The position numbers and the translations under genes were made by a program. A DNA stretch of 64,000 nucleotides from Carya illinoinensis (taxonomy: Eukaryota; Streptophyta; Magnoliopsida; Fagales; Juglandaceae): positions 12,867,501 to 12,931,500 of the forward strand of contig NC_056764.1 in assembly GCF_018687715.1 (NCBI RefSeq), in the 5' to 3' direction. The stretch's first letter is position 1; the number at the start of each line of letters is the position of its first letter. Below, piece after piece: positions 45,076-57,047 of this stretch. The notes under the pieces are model-generated. The model saw only the letters and a program-made list of their open reading frames with translations, made no database searches and was not told the origin of the DNA.

Positions 45076-46490
45076 AGAGCAAAGGAAGGCCAAACCCAAT
45101 TAATATATTAAAGCTTTAATTAACAGCTAGAACTCTATCATATCCATATTTCGAAACTAAAAGAACAACTGCAATGGGAATGCATTAAACGCTGTTTCTG
45201 AAAAATGCATGCAGCATGGGTGGGACCGTGGGAGTTGGGAATGATCACTAAATACTATTACTTTAATGTATTGAATAAGATCAGCCTCAACAGCGTACTT
45301 AAATGTATTGATCATTTTCAATCTCTTATATTTTATATAGTTTTTGATTCGTTTTGCACCTTTTTTGCTTCAGTTTTCTTCGTGCATATCTATCTATCCA
45401 CTTACTAAAAGAGCTGCTGCCTTTTTGAAGTTTCTCCTGTTCTCACTTAGATCCATTAAAATGGCCACCCCTTGGCCGGCTTTTCGACCGTACATATAAT
45501 CGTGAGGGCGATCCTTTTTCACGAGACATTCTCAAAAGTAGCAGAAAGTTGTGTTCATAAAAGTGAATGAGATCGATCAGCTTAATTTACTTAACGTGAG
45601 CACTACTTTCTCCATAAGCTTCTTTCGTGGACCTCTGTTGATGATCCTTGATGGTGCGCGCGCAAATATCTAACCTACTACTTTTAGCAGAGATTAACCT
45701 ACTACTTTTAGTAGAGATTTTCCTTTTTCTTTAACATTTGAAGGATAGTGACACCAATTAATTCGTTGTTCTTTTCTTTCTTTCCCACTTCCGAATTAGC
45801 ATAAACTTTGAATTCGATCGTCTGGAATTAAGGAGCTAGCAGTAGAACTATAATTATCAATTACCATGACATCATCGACATGATGCCATACACATCATCC
45901 AGTTTTTTTTTTTTTATTTTTTTTTTATTTTTTTTTTTAACTTTATGAAATTACAATTAATTCATTTGTATGGTGTATATCTTTTTTAAACATTTCAATA
46001 AATTTTTATTTTCATTAAGCAATTTATGTATGTATTAAATTTAATTTTTCATAAAAACTCAGCTTCTTAATTTGAACGTCATTTTCAAGCCAAAGTGCTG
46101 TCCTACCGTCCTATATACGTATATATATTGAAAATTATTCGTGTTAAGTTATATCGGTCTCTAGCTCGACCCATGCATTAATTTCCTACTAAGATTCAAA
46201 CCATCGGTAGATAGATAGATAGATAGATTGTGGCATGACCATTGACCAGTGCTAGTCATGTTGTTTTCCACATTCTGTAATTTTCTTATTGGTCTTCCTT
46301 GCCGCCCTCGCTGCATGCACTCAGGCATAATTAATGTACGTCTACCTCGACTAGAAAATATCCAGAGATTATAACTCCTACAGCCAGTCAACTAATTAAT
46401 TGGGCAGTGTCAAACTTCCATGGAAGCAAGTATTTTACACTGTTTCAACCTTTCCAAATCCCAAATTAAAACACTGTGAAAGCAATAAAT

Positions 46491-46534
<44 letters not shown>

Positions 46535-47329
46535 GAAAAGTTGGAAAAGAAAAAAAATAAAAGCATTAACATGATCAGCAACTTTCCTTTCCATGAGGGC
46601 TGCATGGTTTGAAGAATTTGTTTTGGTTGACTTGGGCATGGTTTTGGGTGTTCTAGACATCCATCCAACCCGAAGCTTTTTCTGGTTGGGCTTTAGTTAG
46701 CTAAGTTAAAATATTAATTTTTTTGTTTTTTATAATTACGGAATAATTGAGTTTCCTGATAAGAAAAACAAATCCGAATACAACAATATATAGGACCTAA
46801 TGGTTGGAGAATATTCAATACAGATCACATGCTGCATCCAGTCTATTTATGCAAATCTGCAACGTCTGCATGTATACGTAATTTGTTAGGTATTAGAAAT
46901 TGGAAATGAGCAGATATGTACACACTTTGAAAGGAAAATTGAATTGATCCTCATCATGTAATGTAATGATCTGGTCAGGATCCCAGGACAGTACGTAAAT
47001 TCCAAGAAGTACTTCTTTTCCCACTTTGAACGCTCTGTTGTTTCTAATGGCTAGTTGCTACTGTCCACCAAGAAAACAATATCGAGGTTGGATTTTCTGG
47101 TGTTGTTCTTAAATTCTTGTATTATGTTGAGAACTTTTATGTCATTTAGCAACATTGTCAAAAAGATGTCCGAAAGATTGCCTAAAAATTGTACAATCGA
47201 GAACCTTGTTCTATCAAGAGAAATTGATCATGTTTAGGAAACGAGTCCTAATTTTGACGTCATTTTCATGATTTTCTCATAAATGAAATGGACTTCTCCG
47301 AAAACATATATATATATATTCTATGAGAA
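45076..47329. other. Intergenic region with simple repeats
   Basis: No gene was seen. It holds a 26-bp tandem pair near 45671-45720 (CCTACTACTTTTAG), T-runs near 45905-45940, a GATA run (about 46207-46228) and a (CT)n run. The Arg/Glu-rich frames across the CT run are artefacts. Confidence 0.5.
46494..46531. repeat. (CT)n microsatellite
   Basis: A CT dinucleotide run of about 38 bases. Confidence 0.95.
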
Positions 47330-47545
47330 ATGCTTTAATTTGGTGTGTCCTGAAATTTTTATTTATTTATTTATTATTATTATTTTTTATTTAGTGATTA
47401 AAAAAATGTTTTTAGTGATATTGTGAATTTTTTTTTTAAAAAAATATTTAAAAATATAAAAAAAATAAACGGAAAAAAAATCTTATTCGGTGAATATTCG
47501 GGCTACATTTTTCGGTTGATGTAGCAATACCATATTCTATTATAA
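47330..47545. mobile_element. Short MITE-like repeat
   Basis: GAGAAATGCTTTAATTTGG at the left and, read backwards, GGTATTGCTACATCAACCG at the right enclose a T-rich then A-rich interior with a TTTAGTGATTAAAAAAAT core. It is similar in layout to the block at 39400-39600. Confidence 0.4.
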
Positions 47546-48492
47546 AAGAGCTTATCCATTGATGAACAGTGTTTTTTTCCAAATTTTAGTTTTCAATTTT
47601 GTCCCTCTACGTTTCTTGTTTTCCTATTTTGTCCTTGTGATTGGCTTTGTTTTATTCATATGTTTACGTTTTTTTTTTTAATCTTATTTGGCTAGCTGGC
47701 GTATTTTTTTTTTTTTTGGTTTTTTCGATTTAGTTGGTTCCTGACCAAGTAGGGGCTTAGTTGTTCTCTTTTTTGTTCGTTTGTAATGGATTATTTCATG
47801 CTTTGAAGATCAAATGGGCACCCCTTTTGCATTCTACAATGTGCTGGTGTGATGTATTGTTAGGATATAAGGAGATGTATTTTTCGGTTGATGGGAGAGT
47901 TCGAGCTCAAACTTGTTGGTTCTTTTTCTTCGCTATCCTTGACAGGGATTTTGGAGGTGATCGAGGTGCCAAAGAGGAGTTCCTGCTCGTAGCAGTGTCG
48001 ATTGCTTTTGTTTGTTGTGGGTTCTGGTGTGGTATGGGTATATTCATTTTCGATCATTTTTCTCGTGTATCTGGGACGTGATTATGATGGTTAGCTCGAA
48101 ATGTGTTTGTCATTTTGTTGCTTCTTGATTTGAAGATCTATTTTGGAATTTTTATTCACTTTTTCTGTTTGTTATATTTCTTCCTTGCATTCTGTTGTAC
48201 TTGTCGAGATGGTGTGAATTCGAAAGTCAAGTTGGGATTTTGTTTTTTTTTTTTTTTTGGCTTTTTGTTCTTCCATTCATTCAAGTCCCACCCAGAAACC
48301 CAATGCATGAAATCTCCCTGCCCAGACTTAACCACCACCTCCACACCCCAACCCACCCTCACGGTAAGAAAGTCACTCACCTGCCAGGAAGAAAGAAAAG
48401 CCAAGTCCTTGACATCAACAATGCCGTCGAGAAATCGACACTTAGCACCCTATGGGGCTCTTGTAGAATGCAAATGGATGATAAGAAAATAA
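47546..48492. other. Unassigned region left of the retrotransposon nest
   Basis: The composition is less AT-rich than the surrounding spacers. Plus-strand open frames (47761-48081, 48195-48647) show no domain that I recognise. A splice-donor-like CACG|GTAAGA lies at 48361-48367 after a His/Pro-rich stretch, so a captured gene fragment is possible but not shown. Confidence 0.3.
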
Positions 48493-49871
48493 AGGTGACA
48501 GAATGCAAGAACATAAGTAAAGAACATTTCATTCATCAATTATCGAAATCTTTACAAAGAGGAAGATTACAACATCTTCGCAAAGAACCTTACAAGAAGA
48601 GAGAAACAGATGTATTCACAAAGAAAAATAATCCGTTAGCTCGATAAAATCAGACACAACGGGTTGGCCAGAGGCATCATCCTAGAAGTATACAGGAGGT
48701 GAAGACAAGAAGGTGTGCACGTCCCTAGCACATCGGGATCCTCAACCCACGGACGATCGTCATGGAAGCCAGCCTTAAGTCAATATAGTTTCCACACAAA
48801 CTGAGATGTGCACATGGAAGTGACAGACATAGATCTCTATATGGAAGTGGCAAATAGAGGCTTTTTCTTCATGACCACGGTCCCAGTCAAAGTGGCAGCA
48901 ATGTGTTGAGCTCGAGTTAAACTCGACAGGGAGAGGCCTTGATCCATCCCAATCACCGGAATGAGTCGGGATGTCGTATTGGAACATGAGCTGGACGACA
49001 AGTCATGAGATAGGGAAGACCATCGAACGGCATGACCATGAAGCCTGGTTTGTACCACCTTTACAACATGTCTCAAAGTAGAGAATGGCATGATTGTCAG
49101 CAAAGTTTCCTCTGAATGCCATAAAGAATTGCCAAACGCCCACTTCGATGCGAGACTGTGGCGAGCCTCCATCCAAGAAGCCTCACCTAGAACCAGAAGG
49201 CTCATCGAAGTTAGAATTAACTAAGTAAAACGCACCACAATGAAGGCAGAAAGGCCCTAAACGCTTGAAGAGTAGGAGGGGAGCTTCTATGACAAACCAC
49301 AAGGCAAAGGGGGATTATATAGGCAATGAGTGACGGTTCACTCCCCAAGATTCTGGGAACATACGTATCCCATAAGCCCATCAAATTTGGCATGAATCTA
49401 GTGAAAAACGTGGCACAAATCGTGCAATATGTGCCGTTAGCGCCATCTAGCACCATCAATGCGAGGGAAAAACTAATAGATGAGCATTGATAGTTAACTA
49501 CCTAAGGTCCATGGAAACTCATAAGTGGCGCATCAACTATGAAGTAGGTTTCTCTGGGAAACTCGGGATTGCCACATGGTAGATGTGCAAAGCATAGGAT
49601 ATGAAGTGCAAGACCACCTCCCTGAGAAGGGAACATCACACGAGAAGTACGATAAGCAGGTAGGTAGCCCCCTGATGGGTTGAGCGACGAGGGGGAAAGA
49701 AGTTGGGAAGCATAAGGAAGTAACCGCAGAGCAAAGAATGCATGAAGTACGATGAGAATCAAAGTACATATACAAGTATAATAGTGCTTTAAGCACCACA
49801 GTTCATACAAACATGAAACCGGCCTCCTCGAGATCACCTCCCACAAGGACAACACCCACAACGTCCTCGGT

Positions 49872-52089
49872 TGTGATGATCCGCTTTTACGTATATTTTC
49901 ACTGAATGATTATTTTTAATTTAATTAATATATTGGTTCTTTTATTTTAAATTATTGTATTTTAATTGGTTTTATTTTATTTGATGCGGTGTTTAATTTA
50001 TTTTAGTCGTTTTATGTTTTTGAAATCGTTTTCGGCAGATTAGTTTTTGGTTTCCGAAGTGAGGACTAGACCTCATTTCTTTTCCTCACCTTTTCTTTTT
50101 CTTTTCTCCTTTTCTTTTTCCCTTTTTCCTTTTCTTTTTTTCCTTTCTTTCTTTTCTTTTTTTCTTCTTTTTCTTTCTTCTTTCTTCCTTCTCCTGCTCG
50201 CACGACCTCCCTCTCGCTCAACCATTCAGGTCCAAGCTTCCAGCCGACGCCACCTCCAGCCGCCGTGACCCACCTCCACCTCTGGCATGTCCCTCCCACA
50301 CCAGCGAGCCCTACTGCACCGGTGGTGTGCTACGCCGGCCACCCATTCTCTCTCTTTTCTCCTCCAAACAAATGGATCTTCAAGCCTTTTTCTCCTTTTT
50401 GAGCCACCAAGCACCACCATTGGATTCACCACATTAAGGGCTTCCTCCCCATGTCTTTCTTTTCCCCTAACTCTCTCTTTTTCTCTGATGGGTCTCCATA
50501 GCTAGAGTTTCGGTTGCACCACCGTACGCCGCCATACACGGCCACCCATGGTGTTTCACCACCACCATCTTGTTCCTCTCATCACCATGACCTTCCCCAA
50601 GAAATTTCATGACCAACGGAGTTGTGTATAGCCCTCACTCTCCCTCACTCTCCAAGGCCGAAATTGGCTCCAAGTGGCCGATCCACCACTGTGCGCTGCC
50701 ACCCACGGCCAAAGCTCACTTCTACTAACTTCATAAACATCCCTAGACCCTTTCCTATCAATTTCGTGCCTTGGTTTGTCCCCGTTCGAAAGTGGGTAAT
50801 TTATTACCCACAGCCACAGTGTAAATTACACTGTTACGTTGATTTTCCTCCGCCGTTTGCAACGCCGCGAGCTTTTGAAAAATACTTTATAGCGCTGTAA
50901 GTATTTTTCAAATTCTACTTTTAAATTTAAATGTATTTTGCTCTTACAATAAATATTTGCTGTTGGTTGGTTGATTCCGGACTGAGTCCGAGGAGTTCGG
51001 GGGTCGGATGGATTGAGGACGGAGTGCTTAGTTTTGGTTATTTGTGATTGGTTGGTTATTTATGCCATGAGGCGTGCGTTACATATTGCCTACATGTGCA
51101 TTTTATTTTAATTGAGAAAATAATGTTTTGTTGGCGTAAATGGATTTTCGGGTGCGTGTGTTTCACGAGCCCAAGCCAGGATGGGTTATTATCTCTGTGG
51201 AACTCCTCTGGTCACTCGGGAGTGGATAATACTGAGTGACATCTCCTGAGTTGTCGCAGGGTGATGACCGTGTCGACTCCGTGGTCCTTAGAGTGGCGGG
51301 GACTAGAGGATGGCCTAGCCAGGTACGCGCTGGGCGCGAGTCTGGATATCGCTCGTTTAGGTGTCACACGCGTAGTCGTTACCTACAGTGTGGCACAGAG
51401 CCAGGGTGTGCGGATGATCCCTAGGGAAGATCATGGTGCATGCATAATTGGATCGTTTTTATGGTTTTCAAATGCGGGCCATTTTTTGGAAAAATGGCGA
51501 GGTTTGGTTTTGAGGTTTTGTGATCCATTTTCTGGGAAAATGGTGGTTTAGACCATTATCTGGGATAATGGCGAGATTTGGTTTTAAACGATATGTTTTT
51601 GGGCCAAATGGGTTTTTGGCGTGCGTGAAAAAATATGGTTTTACGGGACATGTGCATTGGCTTTTCTTTCATGCATATTATTTGAGTTTTATATGTTTTT
51701 ATCTATTGGCGTTTGGATTTTACTTACCTGCAGCACCATTTTTGGTTCCGTAGATTTTTGATGCAGAGATCGAGGAAGAGGAGGAGGCTGAGCCCTAGGA
51801 TGTGGCTCCGCCGGAGTTCTGAGCTGAAGTTAATATCTTGTTGTTGGTTTGAATAATAATATTTGTGTTTTGTAATATTTTAATATGTAAGTTTTGAACA
51901 GTTTTGTATTAAACTAAGAAAAATTCTGGTACTTAGTTATGACTTTCGTTATCTGCTGCGTGTTTCTTCGTGCACATTCGTTGCTTGTACACACACTTGG
52001 CACTCGTCAATAGGGTGGTAACCCGTAATGTCATCATCCGGACATCTCGATTTTCTCGTATCCGTGCGTGGGGATTTGGGGGCGTCACA
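49872..52089 (+). mobile_element. Solo LTR (2218 bp), second copy of the 10763-12997 family
   Basis: It starts TGTGATGATCCGC and ends GGGGCGTCACA, with perfect 5-bp duplications tcggt at 49867-49871 and 52090-52094. It is the same family as the copy in the Helitron but on the other strand; shared landmarks include the GACTGAGTCCGAGGAGTTCG region and the end block before GGCGTCACA. It carries a long pyrimidine tract (about 50090-50200), the counterpart of the purine tract in the other copy. No internal element sequence is present. It sits inside the antisense ORF of the older gypsy remnant. Confidence 0.92.
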
Positions 52090-52455
52090 TCGGTAGGATG
52101 GTCAGGAGGGTGATCATCTACGGGAAGGAAGGAATCCAGAATCATCACCCAGCCAATTTCGCTAGCGTGATTAAGAGTGGTAGGATCGGGACAACCCTCA
52201 AATGCACCTCCAACACTTAGGAACTCTCCTAAGGATTTAGGATGATGTAGTCGTGCATCCTCTTAAGGCCTTCAAGATCTCCATACGACCCAGTGTCATC
52301 ACGAACATAGAGGGCCCTCCCTAGCTGGTCGCTTGTGTGGGTGGCGACCTCTTGCACCTGAGACAAGTCACTTCGAAGATCCCAAATGATCACGTCTTGA
52401 GTGATGATCCTCCTCTTCTTTCTCCCTGGCTCTGGCCACCGACAGCAAGACTCCC

Positions 52456-53268
52456 TGATGTGAACTCGAGGAATTGAAATCCTTTGAACCCACGATCAAT
52501 TTGAAAACTCATACAAAAAAGTGAAAATCAAGTCAATGGATGGAAGAATCAAAACCCATTGAGGAACTCATTTCAAAAACCTAAATTATATGAAAATCTA
52601 TATCCGTTGAAGAACCCGTCTCAAGAATCCAGATTACAAAGGAGCAACGCCACAAAGGTTGTGATTTACCTTTGATAAGTTCAAACGTTTCAATCAAGAA
52701 CAAGAGGAGATAAACTCAACTCACAATAAATAAAAATTCATTAATTTTTATAAACTTTCTTATATTCATAAAATGAGGCTACAAGAAGTATTTATATTAA
52801 ACCCTCACAAAACCTTAGCCAAAATAAACCCAAATCTTCCAAAAATACCCCTGAGTGTATATTGTCGCGGCTATAGTACCACGCTACAGTAACTCGGCTA
52901 TAGTAACCCTTTTGAAACCCTAGCTCAAAAAAATAATAACTTTCTCAATATACCCTTAAGTCCCTTTCATAATAAACTCAATTATTCTAAACAAATAAAA
53001 TAAGTCACTTTAATTAAATAAATAAGTCCAGTGCCTTCAATAACAATAGGCCCAAGTCATGTCTTTTATAGCTTGTATCAAATAAATCAAAACTGGATCT
53101 TCATCCTTCAAGCCCATCTTGAATGTTAGGCTCTTACTAGACACGTCCCAAGTAGATTGCACCAATCCTTACATTACTTCCTGGCTCTTCTTAGTTCTCG
53201 ATTTTGTGATTATCTCATCTTGAACTTGCAAAAGATCTTTAAAACTTGGTTCACTTTAGTGCCCATTA
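52456..53268 (-). repeat. 3' LTR of the gypsy derivative
   Basis: An 813-bp direct-repeat copy, adjacent to the polypurine tract and therefore the 3' LTR in the minus direction. Its terminal CA is mutated to TA at 53268. Confidence 0.9.
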
Positions 53269-53837
53269 TTCCCCTTCTCCTCAAAAGGATTCGACCTCGA
53301 ATCTCCACCTGCATCAAAGAGAAAAAGTTCAGTAACATTGAAAATAGCAGAAACGTGATACTTACCCAGAAGATCCACTTTATATGCATTTTCATTAATT
53401 TTCTCAAGAATTTGAAATGGTCCATCTAAACTACTCCTGTCATTAACAAGTAAAGGCATTAAATCGAATGGAGTAAGCGGATAAAAGACATAAACAACTA
53501 TAAAAGGAGAATATGAAGTAGTAGTATGCATGGTCCTATTATATGCAAACTCTTTAAATGACAAATGATACTCTTGCAAGCGTGCATGCAACCAGTGGAT
53601 GAATGACAAATGATACTCCCACAAGTGTTCATGCAACATGTCAAAAATCTTCTTTACACCAAATTGACCACTCCAATTATATGCAAAGTCAATGAATGAC
53701 AAATAATACTCCCACCAATGGTCATGCAATACATTTAAAATCTTCTTTGCACCAAAATGTTCCAACAAACCATATCTATGCAGAAGCAACTCACGCATAA
53801 GACTAGTAGGCTCACAAAATTTATTCTTTCTAAACAA
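53256..53837 (-). pseudogene. Integrase/C-terminal remnant of the gypsy derivative
   Basis: A 193-codon open frame. The C-terminal half is recognisable as the end of a gypsy pol (FAYNRTMHTTTSYSPF, then FYPLTPFDLMPL, and the DSRSNPFEEKG tail). The N-terminal half is a patchwork: FGAKKILNVLHDHWWEYYLSF and FGVKKIFDMLHEHLWEYHLSF are two copies of the same segment joined in tandem. The catalytic core with its D,D-35-E residues is deleted, so no integrase activity is possible. The stop lies 13 bases into the LTR. Confidence 0.8.
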
Positions 53838-53840
53838 ATA

Positions 53841-54407
53841 CTAATCTAGTCTATAGTGCTTCCCAAATGATGCATTCTCACATAATCCATATACACTAGC
53901 AAAGTCATCATCAATAATATACAATATCTTCTCATATTCGAATCTTAATAACTTTGCATCTAAAATGATAACAAGGACATACCTTTTTGCTAAAGTATCA
54001 ACCACAAAATTTTCCTTATCTTCTGTGTACTTGATTACATGAGGAAAAATCTCAATACATTCCTCCCACTTGGTATGCATTCTAGTCAACTTACCGCGTC
54101 CCTTCAAGTGCGTCAAGGACTCATGTTCTTCAAAGAAAGGTTGGGTAGGGATTGTTGCAGCTGGCACAAAATCAATATATTGCTCTATCTCTCTAATAGG
54201 TGGCAATTCACTAAACACTCTGCTAGGAATCATGACCTTATATCCCTGCAACAAAGAAACAATAACACTAGGCAACGACTCGTTAAATTTGTTAGTATAA
54301 AAGCTTGCCTTAGCATGAAAACTTACTTTTGTTTTTCCTTTTCTCACTACAATCTCTCTTTCTTTTTCCTCTCCTGGCTCCTCTCTTTTTTCTTGACTCT
54401 CAGCCAT
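53841..54407 (-). pseudogene. Pol remnant: RT flank fused to RNase H end
   Basis: A 188-codon frame. An acidic N-terminus leads to LLQGYKVMIPSRVFSELPPIR, the lead-in to the RT domain, but the RT core with its YxDD motif is absent. The reading jumps directly to the end of RNase H (LTHLKGRGKLTRMHTKW, then KENFVVDTLAKRY). The join keeps the frame. Non-functional. Confidence 0.8.
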
Positions 54408-54419
54408 ATCTCTATTTTC

Positions 54420-54770
54420 TTTTTCACTCTCTCTTTCTCTTGATGTTTCGGCCTCATTCTTTGTTTTTCTCTCACTCTCTTTTTCTTCTTTACTCTCTCT
54501 TTTTCTATTACTCTCATTTTTTTTGAACTCTCAGCCTCACAATTGTTCTTCAACTCATTCTCTCTCTCTCTTTTTTTTTTTCTTGAGGTTTCACTGTTTC
54601 TTTTTTCCTCAATCTCACTTACACTTTTTTTTTTTTTTTTCGCTCAACCTTACTTTTACTCTCTCTTTTTTATCAATCTTATTTTCACTCTTTCTTTTTT
54701 GATCAATCTTACTTTCACTTTTTCTTTTTTTATTAACCTTACTTTTCAACTTTAGTTGATTCTCATGGAC
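54420..54770. repeat. Low-complexity TTTCTC-rich tract within the gypsy derivative
   Basis: A pyrimidine-rich stretch with repeated CTCTCTTTTT and CTTTCACT words; on the minus strand it reads as Lys/Glu/Ser-rich linker sequence between the protease and RT remnants. Confidence 0.7.
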
Positions 54771-54869
54771 ATGTTTTGTGGTTAAAGGAGCAAGTTTGAT
54801 TTTTTTACCATTCTTTGCAAAGCTGTATATATTCTTGACCCCATCATGGATCACCCTTCTATCATACAG

Positions 54870-55454
54870 CTACGGCCTCCCTAACCCTAACAAAATATGG
54901 AAAGCATGCATAGGCACAATATCACAAAGTATCTCATCCTTGTACTTCCCAATTGAAAAAGACACTAACACTTGCTTATTTACCCTAATCTCACCACAAT
55001 CAGTCAACCACTGTAACTTATATGGTCTAGGGTGTTTCAAGGTAGTTAAATTCAATTTCTTAACTAAAGTAGTGCTAGCCAAATTAGTACAACTCCCTCC
55101 ATCAATGATCATACTACATACTTTGTTGTTGATGTGGCATCTAGTATGGAAAATATTCTCTCTCTGCTGCTCTGTATCATCCATTTTAATTTGTGTATTA
55201 AAAGCGCGCTTGGTAACAAGCGACTCACCAAACTGTTCATACTCATACCCATTCTCAATACTAGACTTACATCTCCTCCTATCTCTCACACCTTGTAGAT
55301 TTTTAATCACTGCACCTCGTTGATCCATCCTATCCCCCACTTCTCTCAACGCCAAATTCAACTGTTCAAAATTTTGTTGCATGGACTGCAACACAAAGGA
55401 GTTATCTACCATCCCCTTTGGTGATGAGTCAATTTTATGAGACATCGTAATCAC
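54870..55454 (-). pseudogene. Gag N-terminus and aspartic protease remnant
   Basis: A 194-codon frame. It starts with MSHKIDSSPKGMVDN and a heptad-like stretch (LQSMQQNFEQLNLALREVG), a short gag N-terminus. After a large deletion (no capsid core or zinc knuckle) it reads into a retropepsin-like segment with CSMIIDGGSCTNLAS, holding the catalytic Asp in a DGGS context, and HILLGLGRP. A stop follows where family members have Trp. Low-complexity Lys/Ser-rich DNA (54420-54770) follows downstream. Confidence 0.82.
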
Positions 55455-56234
55455 TGCACAAAAAGAATATTAGTGGAAAAAAAACCTCACACGCTTCCTT
55501 ACGTGTTTACACTCAAATAATGACACTCCACTTATGTTTCACTCTTAATTGACTATTTTTCGATAATGATTTTACACTTTCTTTCCTTTTTACCTCAAGA
55601 GTTTTCCCACTGAAGTTCTTTAAGAACTAAATTGAACTCAATTAAGGCAATACAACCTTTGTTTTATTCCAACTAGTAACTAGGTTCAAGAAACAAGAGC
55701 AATAAACAAAGAAGGAATAAAATAACACGAGACTCAAGGAATTTATATGAGGGAAAGAGTAATCACAAAATAGGATGCCAACTAAAAAAATGTATTCAGC
55801 CCCTTTGATAAAGCTCAATCAAATTTTTTTTTCGAATTTTCTTTTCTTTTCTTTTCTCACTAATTCAATCACAAACAATTTATTCAATTGTGAAAATCAC
55901 ACAATTGAATTCAACACACAAAACTTTATAGGAATTAGAAAGGAATTAATGAAACCCTAAGATGATGAAGAACACGACAGCCTTAATAAGATGAAATTTT
56001 GGCCAACACAAAAACCCTAATGAACAAGACAATCTTGGCAGCCTCAAGATGATGTAATTTGGCCAAACAAACCCTAGGATTACCAATTTAGTCAAACCCT
56101 AGAGAATAATGAGAAATTTGCAGTCCTTTTTTTTTTTTTTTTGCAACCTTAGAACAATGAAGTCTTAAAATTAAAGATGCGATAAATAAAAGATAGAATT
56201 AGACTTGATTGAAAACCTTGCTCTGAATATCAAA
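55455..56234 (-). other. Leader region of the gypsy derivative
   Basis: Untranslated leader between the 5' LTR with its primer-binding site (about 56207-56234) and the gag start near 55445. AT-rich, with a T-run near 56126-56142. No gene. Confidence 0.6.
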
Positions 56235-57047
56235 TGATGTGAACCCACAGAATTGGAATCCCTTGAACCCACAATCAATTTGAAAACTCATCTAAGAAAG
56301 CTAAATCAAGTCAATGGATGGAAGAATCAAGACCCATTAAGGAACTCATTCCAAGAACCTAGATTATATGAAAATTTAGACCCGTTGAAGAACCCGTCTC
56401 AAGAACCCTGATTACAAAAGAGAAATGCCACAAAGGTTGTGATTTACCTTTGATAAGTTCAAATGTTTAATCAAGAAGAAGAGAAAATAAACTCAATTCA
56501 CAATGAATGAAATCCATCAATTTTCATAAACTTTCATATATTCATAAAATGAGGTTACAAGAAGTATTTATACTAAACCCTTACAAAACCCTAGCCAAAA
56601 TAAACCCCAATATTCCAAAAATACCCCTGAGTGAATAGTGCCACAACTATAGTACCGTGCTACAGTAACTCAGCTACAGTAACCCCTTTGAAACCTTAGC
56701 TCAACAAAATAATAACTTTTCCAACATGTCCTTAAGTCCATTTCATAATAAACTCAATTATTTTAAACAAATAAAATAAGTCATTTTAATTAAATAAATA
56801 AGTTCAGGGCCTTCAATAACAATAGGCCCAAGTCGTGTCTTCCATAGCTTGTATCAATTGAATCAAAACTAGATTTTCATCCTTCAAGTCCATCTTAAAT
56901 AAGTTCAGGGCTCTTGCTAGACACATCCCAAGTGGATTGCACCAAACTTTGCATTGTTTTCTTGTTCTTCTTAGCTCTCGATTTTGTGATTGCCCATTTG
57001 AAACTTGCAAAGGATCTTTGAGACTTAGTCTACCTTGGTGCACATCA
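56235..57047 (-). repeat. 5' LTR of the gypsy derivative
   Basis: An 813-bp direct-repeat copy with intact TG/CA ends, adjacent to the Met-type primer-binding site and therefore the 5' LTR in the minus direction. Confidence 0.9.

Larger units (their letters stand above)
52456..57047 (-). mobile_element. Ty3/gypsy deletion derivative with two 813-bp LTRs
   Basis: Direct repeats 52456-53268 and 56235-57047 begin TGATGTGAAC; the right copy ends GTGCACATCA, the left GTGCCCATTA. The 5-bp duplication ctccc flanks both ends (52451-52455 and 57048-57052). The coding direction is minus. The primer-binding site next to the 5' LTR (below 56235, minus strand GATATTCAGAGC) resembles the initiator-Met type with one extra base, and a polypurine tract (GAGGAGAAGGGGAA) precedes the 3' LTR at 53269-53283. 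By eye the LTRs agree at roughly nine of ten positions, so the insertion is old. Total length of 4.6 kb is well short of a full element; most of gag, RT and the integrase core are missing. Confidence 0.93.

Noticed and set aside
46435..46668. Arg/Glu-rich minus-strand open frames
   Set aside because: Produced by a CT microsatellite; no conserved protein.
50047..50505. Open frames over the pyrimidine tract and downstream Pro/Ser/His-rich DNA
   Set aside because: Same solo LTR family; coding potential arises from composition, and the frames differ between the two copies.
54329..54755. Phe/Leu/Ser-rich plus-strand frames
   Set aside because: Antisense reading of a low-complexity linker in the gypsy derivative.
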